DNA of 64,000 nt from Pseudomonas fluorescens (GTDB taxonomy: Bacteria; Pseudomonadota; Gammaproteobacteria; Pseudomonadales; Pseudomonadaceae): NCBI RefSeq assembly GCF_902497745.1, contig NZ_CABVHJ010000002.1:62001-126000 (forward strand), written 5' to 3'. The stretch's first letter is position 1. Each line of letters starts with the position of its first letter. A model generated the notes under the pieces. That model searched no databases. It saw only the letters and a list, made by a program, of their open reading frames with translations, and had not been told where the DNA came from. Of the stretch, positions 36,872 to 46,286 are shown piece after piece. Position numbers and translations under genes: made by a program.

Positions 36872-38374
36872 TCAGTTAATGCGCGGGTGCTGCTGCACCA
36901 GTTCCTTGCGCTTGGCTTCCAGCGCGGCGATTTCGGCGTCGATGTCTTCGATCTTCTGCTCGATGTTGTCGTGGTGCTCTTGCAGCAGTTCTTTCGCTTC
37001 CTCAAGGTCAGAGGCCGCCGGCGCGGCACCACGCAACGGCTTGTTGGCGGTTTCCTTCATGGTTAAGCCGGTGGCCAGACCGACCACGGCAATCACCATC
37101 AGGTAATACGCCGGCATGTACAGATTGTTGGTGCTCTCGACCAGCCAGGCGACTACGGTCGGGGTCAGGCCGGCGATCAGTACCGAGACGTTGAAGGCTG
37201 CCGCCAGCGCGCTGTAGCGAATGTGCGTGGGGAACATCGCCGGCAGGGTCGAGGCCATGACGCCGATAAAGAAGTTCAGCAACACCGCCAGCATCAACAG
37301 GCCGGCGAAGATCAAACCGATCTTGCCGCTGTTGATCAGCATGAACGCCGGAATCGCCAGAATGAACAAACCGATGCTGCCGACGACGATGAACGGCTTG
37401 CGGCCAATCTTGTCGCTGATAAAACCAATCGCCGGTTGCACGAACAGCATGCCGACCATGATCGCGATGATGATCAGCACACCACGGTTTTCGCTGTAAT
37501 GCAGGTTGTGCGACAAGTAGCTCGGCATGTAGGTGAGCAGCATGTAGTAGGTGACGTTGGTCACCGCCACCACGCCGATGCAGGTCATCAGGCTGCGCCA
37601 GTGTTTGGTCGCGACCTCCTTGAACGAGACTTTCGGGCCACCAGCGAGGCCTTCGCGATCGCCTTGCTCAAGTTTTTCGACGTGCTGCTGGAATGCAGGG
37701 GTTTCTTCCAGGGCGTGACGCAAGTAGAGCCCGATCATGCCAAGCGGCAAGGCGAGGAAGAACGGCAGACGCCAGCCCCATTCTTCGAACTTTGCTTCGC
37801 CGAGCGTCGTGGAAATCAGCACCACCACACCGGCACCGAGGACGAAACCGGCAATCGAGCCGAAGTCGAGCCAACTGCCGAGGAAGCCGCGTTTGCGGTC
37901 CGGCGCATATTCAGCGACGAAGATCGACGCGCCAGTGTATTCGCCACCGACCGAGAAGCCTTGGGCCATTTTCGCCAGCAACAGCAGGATCGGCGCCCAG
38001 ATGCCGATCGAGGCATAGGACGGGATCAGGCCGATGGCAAACGTGCTGAGCGACATGATCACGATGGTCGCGGCGAGCACTTTCTGGCGCCCGTACTTGT
38101 CACCCAGCGCGCCAAAGAACAAGCCGCCCAGCGGCCGGATCAGGAAGGGCACGGAAAATGTCGCCAGCGCGGCGATCATCTGCGTGCCGGGGTCCGCGCC
38201 GGGGAAGAACACTTTGCCGAGCACATAGGCGACGAAGCCGTAGACACCAAAGTCGAACCATTCCATGGCATTGCCCAGTGCGGCGGCGGTGATCGCCTTG
38301 CGCATCTTGGCGTCGTCGACAATGGTGATGTCTTTCAGGCCGATCGGCTTGACGGTTTTCTTGCGTGATTTCAT
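36872..38374 (-). CDS. proP: Proline/betaine:H+ symporter ProP
   Basis: A 500-residue MFS transporter, the same length as E. coli ProP. It has twelve hydrophobic segments, the MFS signature GDKYGRQK (about 90-98) and FDFGVYGFVAYVLGKVFFPG, and a charged C-terminal coiled coil (about 455-495: SDLEEAKELLQEHHDNIEQKIEDIDAEIAALEAKRKEL) that in ProP tunes osmotic activation. It imports proline and glycine betaine under high osmolarity. It is a single gene convergent with the LysR gene. Confidence 0.92.
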   Translation of the reverse strand: MKSRKKTVKPIGLKDITIVDDAKMRKAITAAALGNAMEWFDFGVYGFVAYVLGKVFFPGADPGTQMIAALATFSVPFLIRPLGGLFFGALGDKYGRQKVLAATIVIMSLSTFAIGLIPSYASIGIWAPILLLLAKMAQGFSVGGEYTGASIFVAEYAPDRKRGFLGSWLDFGSIAGFVLGAGVVVLISTTLGEAKFEEWGWRLPFFLALPLGMIGLYLRHALEETPAFQQHVEKLEQGDREGLAGGPKVSFKEVATKHWRSLMTCIGVVAVTNVTYYMLLTYMPSYLSHNLHYSENRGVLIIIAIMVGMLFVQPAIGFISDKIGRKPFIVVGSIGLFILAIPAFMLINSGKIGLIFAGLLMLAVLLNFFIGVMASTLPAMFPTHIRYSALAAAFNVSVLIAGLTPTVVAWLVESTNNLYMPAYYLMVIAVVGLATGLTMKETANKPLRGAAPAASDLEEAKELLQEHHDNIEQKIEDIDAEIAALEAKRKELVQQHPRIN

Positions 38375-38513
38375 CCGGGTCTTCTCTTTGCTGATCCATC
38401 GTGCCGCGTAGATGCCATCTATTTGATGGCGCGTACTCTTTGGCTCAGATACATGAGGACACGAAATAATTCACTGCCCGGCGCTTTTTTTCCTAGCGCA
38501 CCTGTTTAGGCGC

Positions 38514-38621
38514 TGCCGAAGGCTGCGATCTTTTGATCTTGCTTGATCATTCACACGCTCTGCGTGGGAATGCAGCCGGGGACGCTCCGCGTCCCAACAA
38601 GATCGCAGCCTTCGGCAGCTC
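38514..38621. repeat. Inverted repeat with a second repeat nested inside
   Basis: The outer arms GCTGCCGAAGGCTGCGATCT (38514-38534) and its inverse (38601-38621) match the element at 10089-10168. Inside lie CACGCTCTGCGTG and GGACGCTCCGCGTCC hairpins, the family seen at 1-142. Confidence 0.85.
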
Positions 38622-38637
38622 CTACAGGGGAATGCCG

Positions 38638-39297
38638 CTACCGGCGAAGGCTGGCGTAGGATTTGCCGAGGTCACTGGCCCAGCCATCCAGCACGACCTT
38701 GACGTCGTCGGCAGTCAGTACCTGCTTGTCGTTCTCCAGTGGCACGCCGGTGCCTTTGCGCACCACTTCGGCAATCACTTCGCCGGTCGAACCGTCCTCG
38801 AAGGACACCTCGGTGGCAACCTCACTGTCTTGATCACGGATTCCGGTCGCCGTGCTTACGCCCGCAGCGACGAGGGTGACCGGCAGCCACTCATAAAAGC
38901 GCAAACCCTGAGTGCTGGTCGCCACCTGAGTGATAGCGGGGCGCACTATCAGGGTGTTCGGCCCGGGTTGATTGACCAGATGCATCACTTTGCTCAATTC
39001 CAGACGCAGCGCCGCGTCGTAATAGTCAGTAACGCCAGACAGCGTGCTCAGCGGAATCCGTTGCGTCGGCTCGGCACTCGGGTAGAACTGACTCGGCGCC
39101 AGATAAACCTGCGTGTATCGACCCCGGGCGAGGGCCGGGCTGACCCACGCCAACACGGGCTGACCGGACGGCGACCGGCGCTCGGTCAACACGCTGTAGT
39201 CACGCAGAAAGCCGCTGTGTTCCGGCGTTTTGCTGCTGCACGCCGCCAGGCTCAGCGTGGCGACAATGGACAGCGACATTGAACGAATGCGCGACAT
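38638..39297 (-). CDS. DUF3313-type lipoprotein
   Basis: A 219-residue protein with a signal peptide and lipobox LSLAAC (Cys 20), so likely lipid-anchored. The mature part (SGFLRDYSVL... AWVSPALARGRYTQVYLAPSQFYP) matches the pattern of the DUF3313 lipoprotein family, whose function is unknown. It shares a TGATG junction with the gene upstream (stop and start overlap by one base), so the two are coupled. The downstream side is a nested inverted repeat. Confidence 0.82.
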   Translation of the reverse strand: MSRIRSMSLSIVATLSLAACSSKTPEHSGFLRDYSVLTERRSPSGQPVLAWVSPALARGRYTQVYLAPSQFYPSAEPTQRIPLSTLSGVTDYYDAALRLELSKVMHLVNQPGPNTLIVRPAITQVATSTQGLRFYEWLPVTLVAAGVSTATGIRDQDSEVATEVSFEDGSTGEVIAEVVRKGTGVPLENDKQVLTADDVKVVLDGWASDLGKSYASLRR

Positions 39298-39608
39298 CAA
39301 ACGGCTTCCTTGTTTTGCGTCATGTTGTCCGAGCATTCGATGTGCAATCGACCGTGGGCCATGATCCAGTTCATGAGATCGGCGGTGTTGACGCTATGCA
39401 CGTATTCCACCCAGTGCGCATTGGTCGGGCTGAAATGCTCGAAGTACCGGCGCAGCACTACCGTGCTCTGATCAGTGGAAACCCCCAGGCACGATTCCTG
39501 AAACACTACCGGTGTATCCGGGCCGAGCGCGGCGGTGCGCTGGCTGAGAATCAACGGCCGATTGCCATTGTGCTGAGTGATCCCCGGTTTGCTGTTCAAT
39601 ACCTTCAT
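39297..39608 (-). CDS. Hypothetical protein coupled to the DUF3313 lipoprotein
   Basis: A 103-residue soluble protein (MKVLNSKPGITQHNGNRPLILSQRTAALGP...) that ends in the TGATG junction with the lipoprotein gene. AGGGG lies upstream of the ATG at 39608. It has several His and Cys but no known motif and no signal peptide. It is divergent from a two-component system across 162 bp. I do not recognise a family. A longer open frame upstream crosses that divergent promoter region and is not favoured. Confidence 0.62.
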   Translation of the reverse strand: MKVLNSKPGITQHNGNRPLILSQRTAALGPDTPVVFQESCLGVSTDQSTVVLRRYFEHFSPTNAHWVEYVHSVNTADLMNWIMAHGRLHIECSDNMTQNKEAV

Positions 39609-39770
39609 GCCAATCCCCCTGCTTGAAATAGCTGCAGAATGCCCGCGAGGTTTTGCCAGAGAATGTCCGCTTGATGTCTGGCGCGTAGAAATGTTGCTCG
39701 ATTGAAATAAATGACCCGGGCGGCGAAATGGCTTTAGATTGGCTTTTTTTCGCCGCATGGATCTGTAACT

Positions 39771-40478
39771 GTGAGCAGACTGCTGTTCGTCGACGACGAC
39801 GTGGAAATCCTCGCGCTGCTGAAGAAGTTTTTCGTGCAGCACGCCTATGAAGTCGACGTGGCGTCCCACGGCGAAGCGATGTGGGCGGCAATCGCGCTGA
39901 ACCGTCCGGACACGATCATTCTTGATCTGATGATGCCCGGCGAAAGCGGCCTGAGCCTGTGTCAGAAGGTGCGCGCGCAGTTGGGCATTCCGATCATCAT
40001 GCTCACGGCCATGGCCGAGTTGAGTGATCGCATTGTCGGGCTGGAACTGGGCGCGGACGATTATCTGACCAAGCCTTTTGCCCCGCAGGAATTGCTCGCC
40101 CGGGTGCGTGCCTTGCAGCGTCGCGCCGGTGAACAGCGCCAGGCAGTTGAGCCTTCACGCCCGGTGATCGGCTTCGCCGGTTGGCATCTGGACATTACCT
40201 GTCGCGAACTGCGCTCCCCGGAAAACGTGATGATTCCGCTGTCCGGCGGCGAGTTCGATTTGCTCGTGGTGTTCCTCGATCATCCGCAGCGCATCCTCAC
40301 CCGCGAGCAGTTGATCGACCTGACTCACGGCCATGGCCATGACGCCTTCGACCGCAGCATCGATGTGCAAGTAAGCCGTCTGCGTCGCAAGATCGAACCC
40401 GACAGCAAACGCCCGGACCTGATTCGCACCGTGCGCAATGGCGGTTATCTGTTCACCGCCAAGGTCAGCCGTTCGTGA
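39771..40478 (+). CDS. OmpR family response regulator
   Basis: A 235-residue regulator with a GTG start. The receiver domain (1-118) has acidic pocket D8-D10, phospho-acceptor D52 in IILDLMMPG, and KPFAPQEL. The C-terminal winged helix (about 135-232) has LSGGEFDLLVVFLDHPQRILTREQL and SIDVQVSRLRRKIEP. It overlaps the histidine kinase gene by 4 nt (GTGA). It is divergent from the lipoprotein pair. Which genes it controls cannot be read from the sequence. Confidence 0.93.
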   Translation: MSRLLFVDDDVEILALLKKFFVQHAYEVDVASHGEAMWAAIALNRPDTIILDLMMPGESGLSLCQKVRAQLGIPIIMLTAMAELSDRIVGLELGADDYLTKPFAPQELLARVRALQRRAGEQRQAVEPSRPVIGFAGWHLDITCRELRSPENVMIPLSGGEFDLLVVFLDHPQRILTREQLIDLTHGHGHDAFDRSIDVQVSRLRRKIEPDSKRPDLIRTVRNGGYLFTAKVSRS

Positions 40479-41803
40479 TCCGCCGACTGTTGCGCGGCGA
40501 CACCCTGAGCCGGCGCATTGCCCTGACCATCATTGCCGCGATGGTCGCTTCGCTGGCGTTGAATGCGCTGTTCGTACAAGTCGCCGGGATCTGGGCGCGG
40601 CCGCCGATCGAACGCACCGGCCTGCTGGAGCAGATCGCCGCGACCTCGCGGGTGATCGAAGCGGCCCCGGCCAGCCTGCGCCCGCAACTGGCCGCGGCGG
40701 CGAGCAGCGCCATGCTGCATGTGTCGTGGCAAGCGCAGCGCGCCGACTTCGACCTGCCCAATGACGGCCTTCGGCTGCCAGCGAGCAGGGTGCCGGTGCT
40801 GCAACAACTGCTGGGCAATGATCGAAAAATCGAGGTATTCAGCCCAGGCGACTGGCCGAACGGCAGTCCCCAGGCGCATTACGCCGCCGTTGTGCAATTG
40901 GTCGATGGCAGCTGGTTGTCATTTATCCCGCCGGAGCGCAGTTGGGGCCTGGAGTTTGGCGTGCGTATCGCGATCGTCATCGCCTTGGGACTGATTGCCA
41001 CGTTGCTGGTTGCCTGGGTCGCCACCCACCAACTGGCCAACCCTTTGCAGCGCTTCGCCCGCGCCGCCAGACGCTTCGGCACCGATCTACGGGCACCGCC
41101 GATCAAGCTCGAAGGCCCCGACGAAATCCGTCAGGCAATCATCGCCTTCAACACCATGCAGGCGCAGATCCAGCACTTTATCGCCGAGCGCACGCACATG
41201 CTGGCGTCGATCTCCCACGATTTACGTGCGCCGCTGACACGCATGCGCTTGCGCAGTGAGTTCATGGAAGACCTCGATCATCAGGGCAAACTGATTCGCG
41301 ACGTTGAAGAGATGCAGTCGATGATCAACGCCGCGCTGGCGTTCTTCCGCGAAGACACGCACCGCGAGCAGACCACCGCGTTCGATCTGTCGGAGCTGCT
41401 GCAGACCATCGTCGACGATTACCGCGATCAACACCTGCACATCGACTTCGAAGGCCCCGCGCATCTGGTGTACGAAGGTCGACCGCTGGGGATCAAGCGG
41501 GTGATCGTCAATTTGCTGGAGAATGCGCTGAAATATGCGCAGTGTCCGGTCATTACGTTGAGGCGCGACGACCATTCGATCCGCATCGAAGTCAGCGACG
41601 AAGGCCCCGGTATTCCCGAAGCGGCGCTGGAGCAGGTGTTCGATCCGTTTTTTCGTCTGGAAGCTTCGCGCAATCGCGACACGGGTGGCGTGGGACTAGG
41701 TCTTTCCTCAGCACGCGCGATAGTCCGTGAACAGGGTGGTGAACTGACGCTGAGCAATCGCAGGAGCGGAGGGTTGATAGCGAACGTGGAGTTGCCTGTG
41801 TGA
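40475..41803 (+). CDS. Sensor histidine kinase, partner of the upstream regulator
   Basis: A 442-residue inner membrane kinase. Two hydrophobic segments (about 12-35 and 163-185) enclose a periplasmic sensor of about 125 residues, followed by a HAMP domain and the dimerisation box with phospho-acceptor H248 in SISHDLRAPLTR. The ATP-binding domain has NLLENALKYA, DEGPGIPE and GVGLGLSSAR. It should phosphorylate the OmpR-type regulator whose stop it overlaps. The stimulus is unknown. Confidence 0.93.
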   Translation: MIRRLLRGDTLSRRIALTIIAAMVASLALNALFVQVAGIWARPPIERTGLLEQIAATSRVIEAAPASLRPQLAAAASSAMLHVSWQAQRADFDLPNDGLRLPASRVPVLQQLLGNDRKIEVFSPGDWPNGSPQAHYAAVVQLVDGSWLSFIPPERSWGLEFGVRIAIVIALGLIATLLVAWVATHQLANPLQRFARAARRFGTDLRAPPIKLEGPDEIRQAIIAFNTMQAQIQHFIAERTHMLASISHDLRAPLTRMRLRSEFMEDLDHQGKLIRDVEEMQSMINAALAFFREDTHREQTTAFDLSELLQTIVDDYRDQHLHIDFEGPAHLVYEGRPLGIKRVIVNLLENALKYAQCPVITLRRDDHSIRIEVSDEGPGIPEAALEQVFDPFFRLEASRNRDTGGVGLGLSSARAIVREQGGELTLSNRRSGGLIANVELPV

Positions 41804-41859
41804 AATTTATTCTGTAGATTTTCATGAAATTATAAGAAATAAATTTCATGAGGTCGCGA

Positions 41860-43149
41860 ATGTTTCAGCAATCCAGCCAACACGTCGACAGCTATTACGC
41901 CCACAGTTGCGCCGAAATTCTGAGCCATCGGCCGGGGCTGGAAGGTGAGCACGACGCTGACGTGGTGATCATCGGTGCCGGTTTCAGTGGCCTGCACACG
42001 GCGCTGCGCCTGGCCCTGGCGGGCAAACGTGTGATCGTGCTGGAGGCCAGTCGCGTGGCTTGGGCGGCTTCCGGGCGTAATGGCGGGCAGGCGATTCTCG
42101 GCTGGTCGTGCGATATGCCGCCGCTGGAAGCTGCGCTTGGCCATGAACTGGCCAGACGGCTTTGGGACGGCATGCGCTGGGCGGCCGACGAATTGCGCGA
42201 GTTGCCCGGACGGCATGGTTTCGATTGCGACTATCGGCCCGGGCATTTATGGACGTCGGTGATGCCGCGCCGGGTCAGCCTGCTCAGCGAATGGCAACAC
42301 GAAGCCAGCCACAAGTGGGGCCACGATGGGTTGCAGTTCATCCCTCGTGAACAACTGTCGGAATGGGTGGCCACCGATCGCTATCAGGCTGGGCTTTACG
42401 ACCCTGAGGGCGCGCACCTCAATCCCTTGAAACTGGCGCTGGGCCTGGCAGCCGCCATCGAGCGCGCCGGCGGGCGCATTCATGAACAAAGCAAGGCGTT
42501 GAGTTATCAGGAGCAGGGCGGTGGTTTGCGGGTCAACACCGAGCGCGGTTCGGTGCGCGCCGATGTGCTGGTGCTGGCGTGCAACGCCTATCTCGATGAT
42601 CTCGATCCGCAACTGTCCAGCTGCATTCTGCCGGTGGGCACTTATCAAGTCGCCACCGCGCCACTGACACCCGAGCAAGCCAACGCACTATTGCCGCGCA
42701 ACGTCTGCGTCACCGATAACCAGTTCGTCCTCGATTACTTCCGCTGCACGCCGGATAACCGTTTGTTGTTCGGCGGTGGCTGCACTTATCTCGGCGGCAT
42801 GCCCAAGGACATTGCGGCGGCGACGCGGCCGTTTCTTGAGCGGGTATTTCCGCAGCTCAAGGGCGTGGACATCGAGTTCGCCTGGGGCGGGCACATCGAC
42901 CTGACGATCAAACGCACGCCGGATGTTGGCGGCGAGGGTAATCGTTATTGGCTGCAAGGCTATTCGGGCCACGGCGTGTTGCCGACCCTGGCCGCTGCGC
43001 GCGCGGTGTCTGACGCGATTCTCGGCGAGGCGGATGAACTGGCGTTGTATCAGAGCTTGAGCAATGGCCGTTTCCCCGGCGGCAAGCACTTCGCGGCACC
43101 GCTGGAAGCTATCGGCAAAGCCTGGTATCGACTGCGCGACAGCATTTGA
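41860..43149 (+). CDS. FAD-dependent amine oxidoreductase, PuuB/DAO family
   Basis: A protein of about 429 residues. The dinucleotide motif DVVIIGAGFSGLHTALRL is near residues 36-53, GRNGGQAILGWS lies in the FAD domain, and RTPDVGG with GYSGHGVLPTLAA closes the FAD site, the pattern of gamma-glutamylputrescine oxidase (PuuB) relatives. ATG 41860 with GAGG upstream is preferred over ATG 41848. The next genes are a PuuR-like regulator and a PuuA-like ligase, so it probably oxidises a gamma-glutamyl amine; the exact substrate is unknown. Confidence 0.88.
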   Translation: MFQQSSQHVDSYYAHSCAEILSHRPGLEGEHDADVVIIGAGFSGLHTALRLALAGKRVIVLEASRVAWAASGRNGGQAILGWSCDMPPLEAALGHELARRLWDGMRWAADELRELPGRHGFDCDYRPGHLWTSVMPRRVSLLSEWQHEASHKWGHDGLQFIPREQLSEWVATDRYQAGLYDPEGAHLNPLKLALGLAAAIERAGGRIHEQSKALSYQEQGGGLRVNTERGSVRADVLVLACNAYLDDLDPQLSSCILPVGTYQVATAPLTPEQANALLPRNVCVTDNQFVLDYFRCTPDNRLLFGGGCTYLGGMPKDIAAATRPFLERVFPQLKGVDIEFAWGGHIDLTIKRTPDVGGEGNRYWLQGYSGHGVLPTLAAARAVSDAILGEADELALYQSLSNGRFPGGKHFAAPLEAIGKAWYRLRDSI

Positions 43150-43174
43150 TGAGACTTTTTTCGGAATCGCGACC

Positions 43175-43732
43175 ATGAACAAGCAAGAAGAAATCGCCGC
43201 GCTGGCGATCCTCATCCACGACCTGCGCAAGCATAAGAAATGGACGTTGAAAGAACTGGCCGACAAGATCGGTCGTTCGGTGGGGTTTCTCTCGCAAGTC
43301 GAACGCGGCATGTCGCGGCCGACGGTGGCGGACCTGACCGCGATCAGCGAAACCTTCGGCGTGCCGACCACCTATTTTTACAGTCTGCCCAAGCCCAAGG
43401 AGCTGCCGTGGGTGACGCGCCCGGACGAGCGCCGCACGTTGTATTACGCCAACGGCATCACTGACATTCTGGTGTCGCCGCAAATGCGTGCGTCGTTCTC
43501 GATGCTCGAAAGCCATCTGAACGCCGGCGCGAGCAGCGGCGACCGGCATCTGACCGACAGCTCGGAGCAGGGCGGTTACGTCCTCGAAGGCGAACTGACG
43601 TTGTGGCTGGGCGACGATGAAGAACCCGTCACGCTGAAGGCCGGCGACAGCTTCCAGTTCGACAGCCATACCCGCTGCCGCTACGGCAACCTCACCGAGC
43701 AGCTCACCCGCGTGCTCTGGGTCTACACCTGA
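43175..43732 (+). CDS. XRE-cupin regulator, PuuR-like
   Basis: A 185-residue regulator with an N-terminal helix-turn-helix (DLRKHKKWTLKELADKIGRSVGFLSQVERGMSRPTVADLTAISETFGV, about 16-63) and a C-terminal cupin (about 110-180, GGYVLEGELTLWLGDDEEPVTLKAGDSFQFDS). The XRE-cupin layout is that of PuuR, which represses putrescine catabolism in E. coli. It lies between the PuuB-like and PuuA-like genes and likely controls them, in response to an amine. The longer frame upstream lies within the PuuB-like gene and is rejected. Confidence 0.9.
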   Translation: MNKQEEIAALAILIHDLRKHKKWTLKELADKIGRSVGFLSQVERGMSRPTVADLTAISETFGVPTTYFYSLPKPKELPWVTRPDERRTLYYANGITDILVSPQMRASFSMLESHLNAGASSGDRHLTDSSEQGGYVLEGELTLWLGDDEEPVTLKAGDSFQFDSHTRCRYGNLTEQLTRVLWVYT

Positions 43733-43753
43733 TAACCACAAAGGATGAACACG

Positions 43754-45100
43754 ATGGACGCTGTCTGCGCTGACCTGCTCGCCGAAGTACGAGCGTTTCG
43801 CCAACGCTACCCCGAGGTGCGTTATGTCGACCTGATTTCCCTGGACATACCGGGGCACTTTTATGGCAAACGCTATCCGGTCGACATGCTCGAAAAAGTC
43901 GCGGCGGGCAGTGTGCTGAAACTGCCGCAGAACTGCGTATTGCTTGGCGTGCAGGGTGGTTTGTTCCCGATCGGCGATTACTGCTTCAACGACGGCGACC
44001 CGGATGCCGTGCGCCGACTCGTGCCGGGCACACTGAAGCCGGTGACGTGGGAAGCGAGCCCGCTGGGGCAGATGCTGATCACGTCGGACGGCACCGAAAA
44101 ACCGATCGAATTCGAACCCCGTGAAGTCCTCGCGCAAGTGCTCAAGCGCCTGGCGCGCAAAGGCATTTATCCGGTGGTGGCGTTCGAGCTGGAGTTCTAC
44201 CTGTTCGACAAAAAGCTGCGCGATGGCTTGCCGCAATTCCCCCGCGACGACCTGACTGACGACGTCGATGATCAACCGAACCTGCACATCGAACGCCTCT
44301 CACGCTTTGCACCGGTGCTGGATGACATGGTCGAAGCGACGCGGGCGCAGGGTATCGACGCCACCGTAATTACGGCTGAACTCGGCCCCGGTCAGTTTGA
44401 AATCAATTTCGGCCATCTCGACGATGGCCTGCGTGCGGCGGATTGGGCGGCGTTGTTCTGCCGCAGCACGCGCGGGGTGGCACTCAAGCATGGCTATCGC
44501 GCCAGTTTCATGGCCAAGCCGTACTTGCAGCATCCGGGCAGTGGCATGCATGTGCATGTCAGCCTCTACGATTCGGCGGGCAATAATCTGCTGGCCGCGA
44601 ATCAGCAGCAGCCGCTACGCCATGCGGTCGCTGGGTGCCTGGAATTGCTGCCGCACAGCATGCCGATCTTTGCGCCGAACCAGAACTCGATGCGCCGCTT
44701 GGGCGGTACAGTGAACACCGCGACCAACGCCAGTTGGGGCTTTGAGGATCGTGATGCGTGTTTGCGGATTCCGGAGTCGGACGCGCAGAATCTGCGGGTT
44801 GAATATCGCTTGGCGGGCGCGGACGCCAATCCGTATCTGGTGCTGGCGGCGATTCTGGTGGGGCTGGAGCATGGACTTGAGTCTGGCAAGGAACCGATTG
44901 CACCGCTGAATGAAGATCGCAACAGCGGGATCGATTTTCCCAAGGAGATGTTCGAGGCCGTGCGTGCGATGCAGCATCAGCCGCAGTTGCGTGAGGGGCT
45001 GGGCGCGGAGTTTGTCGATGTGTATTGCGAGAATAAACGCCAGGATCATTTGGCGTTTATGCAGGAGATTGGGGCGAGGGAGTATCGGTGGTATTTGTGA
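43754..45100 (+). CDS. Glutamine synthetase family ligase, PuuA-like
   Basis: A 448-residue enzyme with glutamine synthetase fold features: SLDIPGHFYGKRYP, AFELEFYLFDK, TAELGPGQFEINFGH, HPGSGMHVHVSLYD, and NSMRRLGGTVNTATNASWGFEDRDACLRIP. It is the type that joins glutamate to a polyamine or amine (PuuA and Pseudomonas SpuI relatives), rather than to ammonia. ATG 43754 has AAAGG at the right distance; ATG 43745 is directly against it. It follows the PuuR-like gene after 21 nt. The amine is not known. Confidence 0.9.
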   Translation: MDAVCADLLAEVRAFRQRYPEVRYVDLISLDIPGHFYGKRYPVDMLEKVAAGSVLKLPQNCVLLGVQGGLFPIGDYCFNDGDPDAVRRLVPGTLKPVTWEASPLGQMLITSDGTEKPIEFEPREVLAQVLKRLARKGIYPVVAFELEFYLFDKKLRDGLPQFPRDDLTDDVDDQPNLHIERLSRFAPVLDDMVEATRAQGIDATVITAELGPGQFEINFGHLDDGLRAADWAALFCRSTRGVALKHGYRASFMAKPYLQHPGSGMHVHVSLYDSAGNNLLAANQQQPLRHAVAGCLELLPHSMPIFAPNQNSMRRLGGTVNTATNASWGFEDRDACLRIPESDAQNLRVEYRLAGADANPYLVLAAILVGLEHGLESGKEPIAPLNEDRNSGIDFPKEMFEAVRAMQHQPQLREGLGAEFVDVYCENKRQDHLAFMQEIGAREYRWYL

Positions 45101-45231
45101 GGTGCGGGATGGATGAACGCGATTGTTGGCGCGAAATCAGGCGCTGGGAACGGCTTGGCCGTCGAACCGGTCATTGGCGCTAACCCGTAACCATCGCTAT
45201 GCTGAATCGACTCATACAAGGAGGAAAGGGT

Positions 45232-46278
45232 ATGTACAACGAAGCCCAATTCGACGAGGCCATTAAGCAAGGATGGGACTACTTTTCTACACTGCAACCG
45301 AACTACTATGAGAATAATTTTTACGGACAAGTTCGAGCCATCGAAGGCTACAAGAGATTATCTGTAGAGGACAAGAACTCCTATTTCAAGGAAGGAAACC
45401 AGAAATCTTACGCAAGTCAGTATGGTTGGGTGATCTACCAGAATGCCTACAAAAACGCACTCAACGCATTAATTCTTGGCGGCTTGAAGAAACTCAGGAA
45501 AGAGGGTGGTGCGTCATTGTTTACCAATTTCGGTACGACGTCTTATACCCCGGACAAGCACACCGCCGATTTTTTTTCGACGCCTGGAAGCTGGGAAATT
45601 CAGCACGTCGGCAGCATATTGTCCGAAAAGTTCTGGTGGCCACTGATGAATGACTGTTGGCTACTGGGAGGTGTCCATCGCCTTTGCGTATTTTATCTGG
45701 CTTATAAAACCGGGCTGGATAAAAGTTTTCTGTGGAGCACTAAGGGAGGCGGCAGGCCAACCATTCTTGGACGCGAAATTATTGCACTCGAAGCTTGTGG
45801 CTACAAACGTATCCGGCATCGTTTTGAGGCGAGTCTGGGATTTATGTTCGGTGTGGTCAATGGAGATGCCGCACTTAACGCTACATTCGATACGATTCGC
45901 GTTGCCGCTGAAGCTTGTGACTCGGTGGACAAGATCCTGAAGTTTATGACACATGAAACCGTTGATGGGTCCGCTACCATTGAACTAAGTGAACCTGTCG
46001 TCGCTTGGGATATTAACAACCTGGAAAATATTTACTGGAAGTACGAACTCAGCGGTGTTGCACGGATGACCGGCCGAATTGTCAATTCGCAACGTCGGGA
46101 CGATCCTCAAGGACAATATGTTGAAATTCAGTTGATCAATGGCAGGCAACTGTGGCAACGCCGCGGATTCCCTACCGAGTCCATGTTTACCGCTCACTGG
46201 AATAAAGTCTACGTTCGCCGAGAAATCGTAGAGGCTATTCTGCGCAGGGCCAACCGGGAGCTGGTGCTCAGCGTATAG
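45232..46278 (+). CDS. Hypothetical protein, accessory region
   Basis: A 348-residue protein I do not recognise. An ideal AAGGAGG with good spacing supports ATG 45232. There is no signal peptide or membrane segment; the composition is aromatic-rich (WDYFSTLQPNYYENNFYGQV, HVGSILSEKFWWPLMNDCWLLGG) and lower in GC than neighbours, with less Pseudomonas-biased codon use. This suggests horizontal origin. It ends 9 nt before a tRNA-Gly-like fragment. A single lone gene; function unknown. Confidence 0.7.
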   Translation: MYNEAQFDEAIKQGWDYFSTLQPNYYENNFYGQVRAIEGYKRLSVEDKNSYFKEGNQKSYASQYGWVIYQNAYKNALNALILGGLKKLRKEGGASLFTNFGTTSYTPDKHTADFFSTPGSWEIQHVGSILSEKFWWPLMNDCWLLGGVHRLCVFYLAYKTGLDKSFLWSTKGGGRPTILGREIIALEACGYKRIRHRFEASLGFMFGVVNGDAALNATFDTIRVAAEACDSVDKILKFMTHETVDGSATIELSEPVVAWDINNLENIYWKYELSGVARMTGRIVNSQRRDDPQGQYVEIQLINGRQLWQRRGFPTESMFTAHWNKVYVRREIVEAILRRANRELVLSV

Positions 46279-46286
46279 CCTATCGT

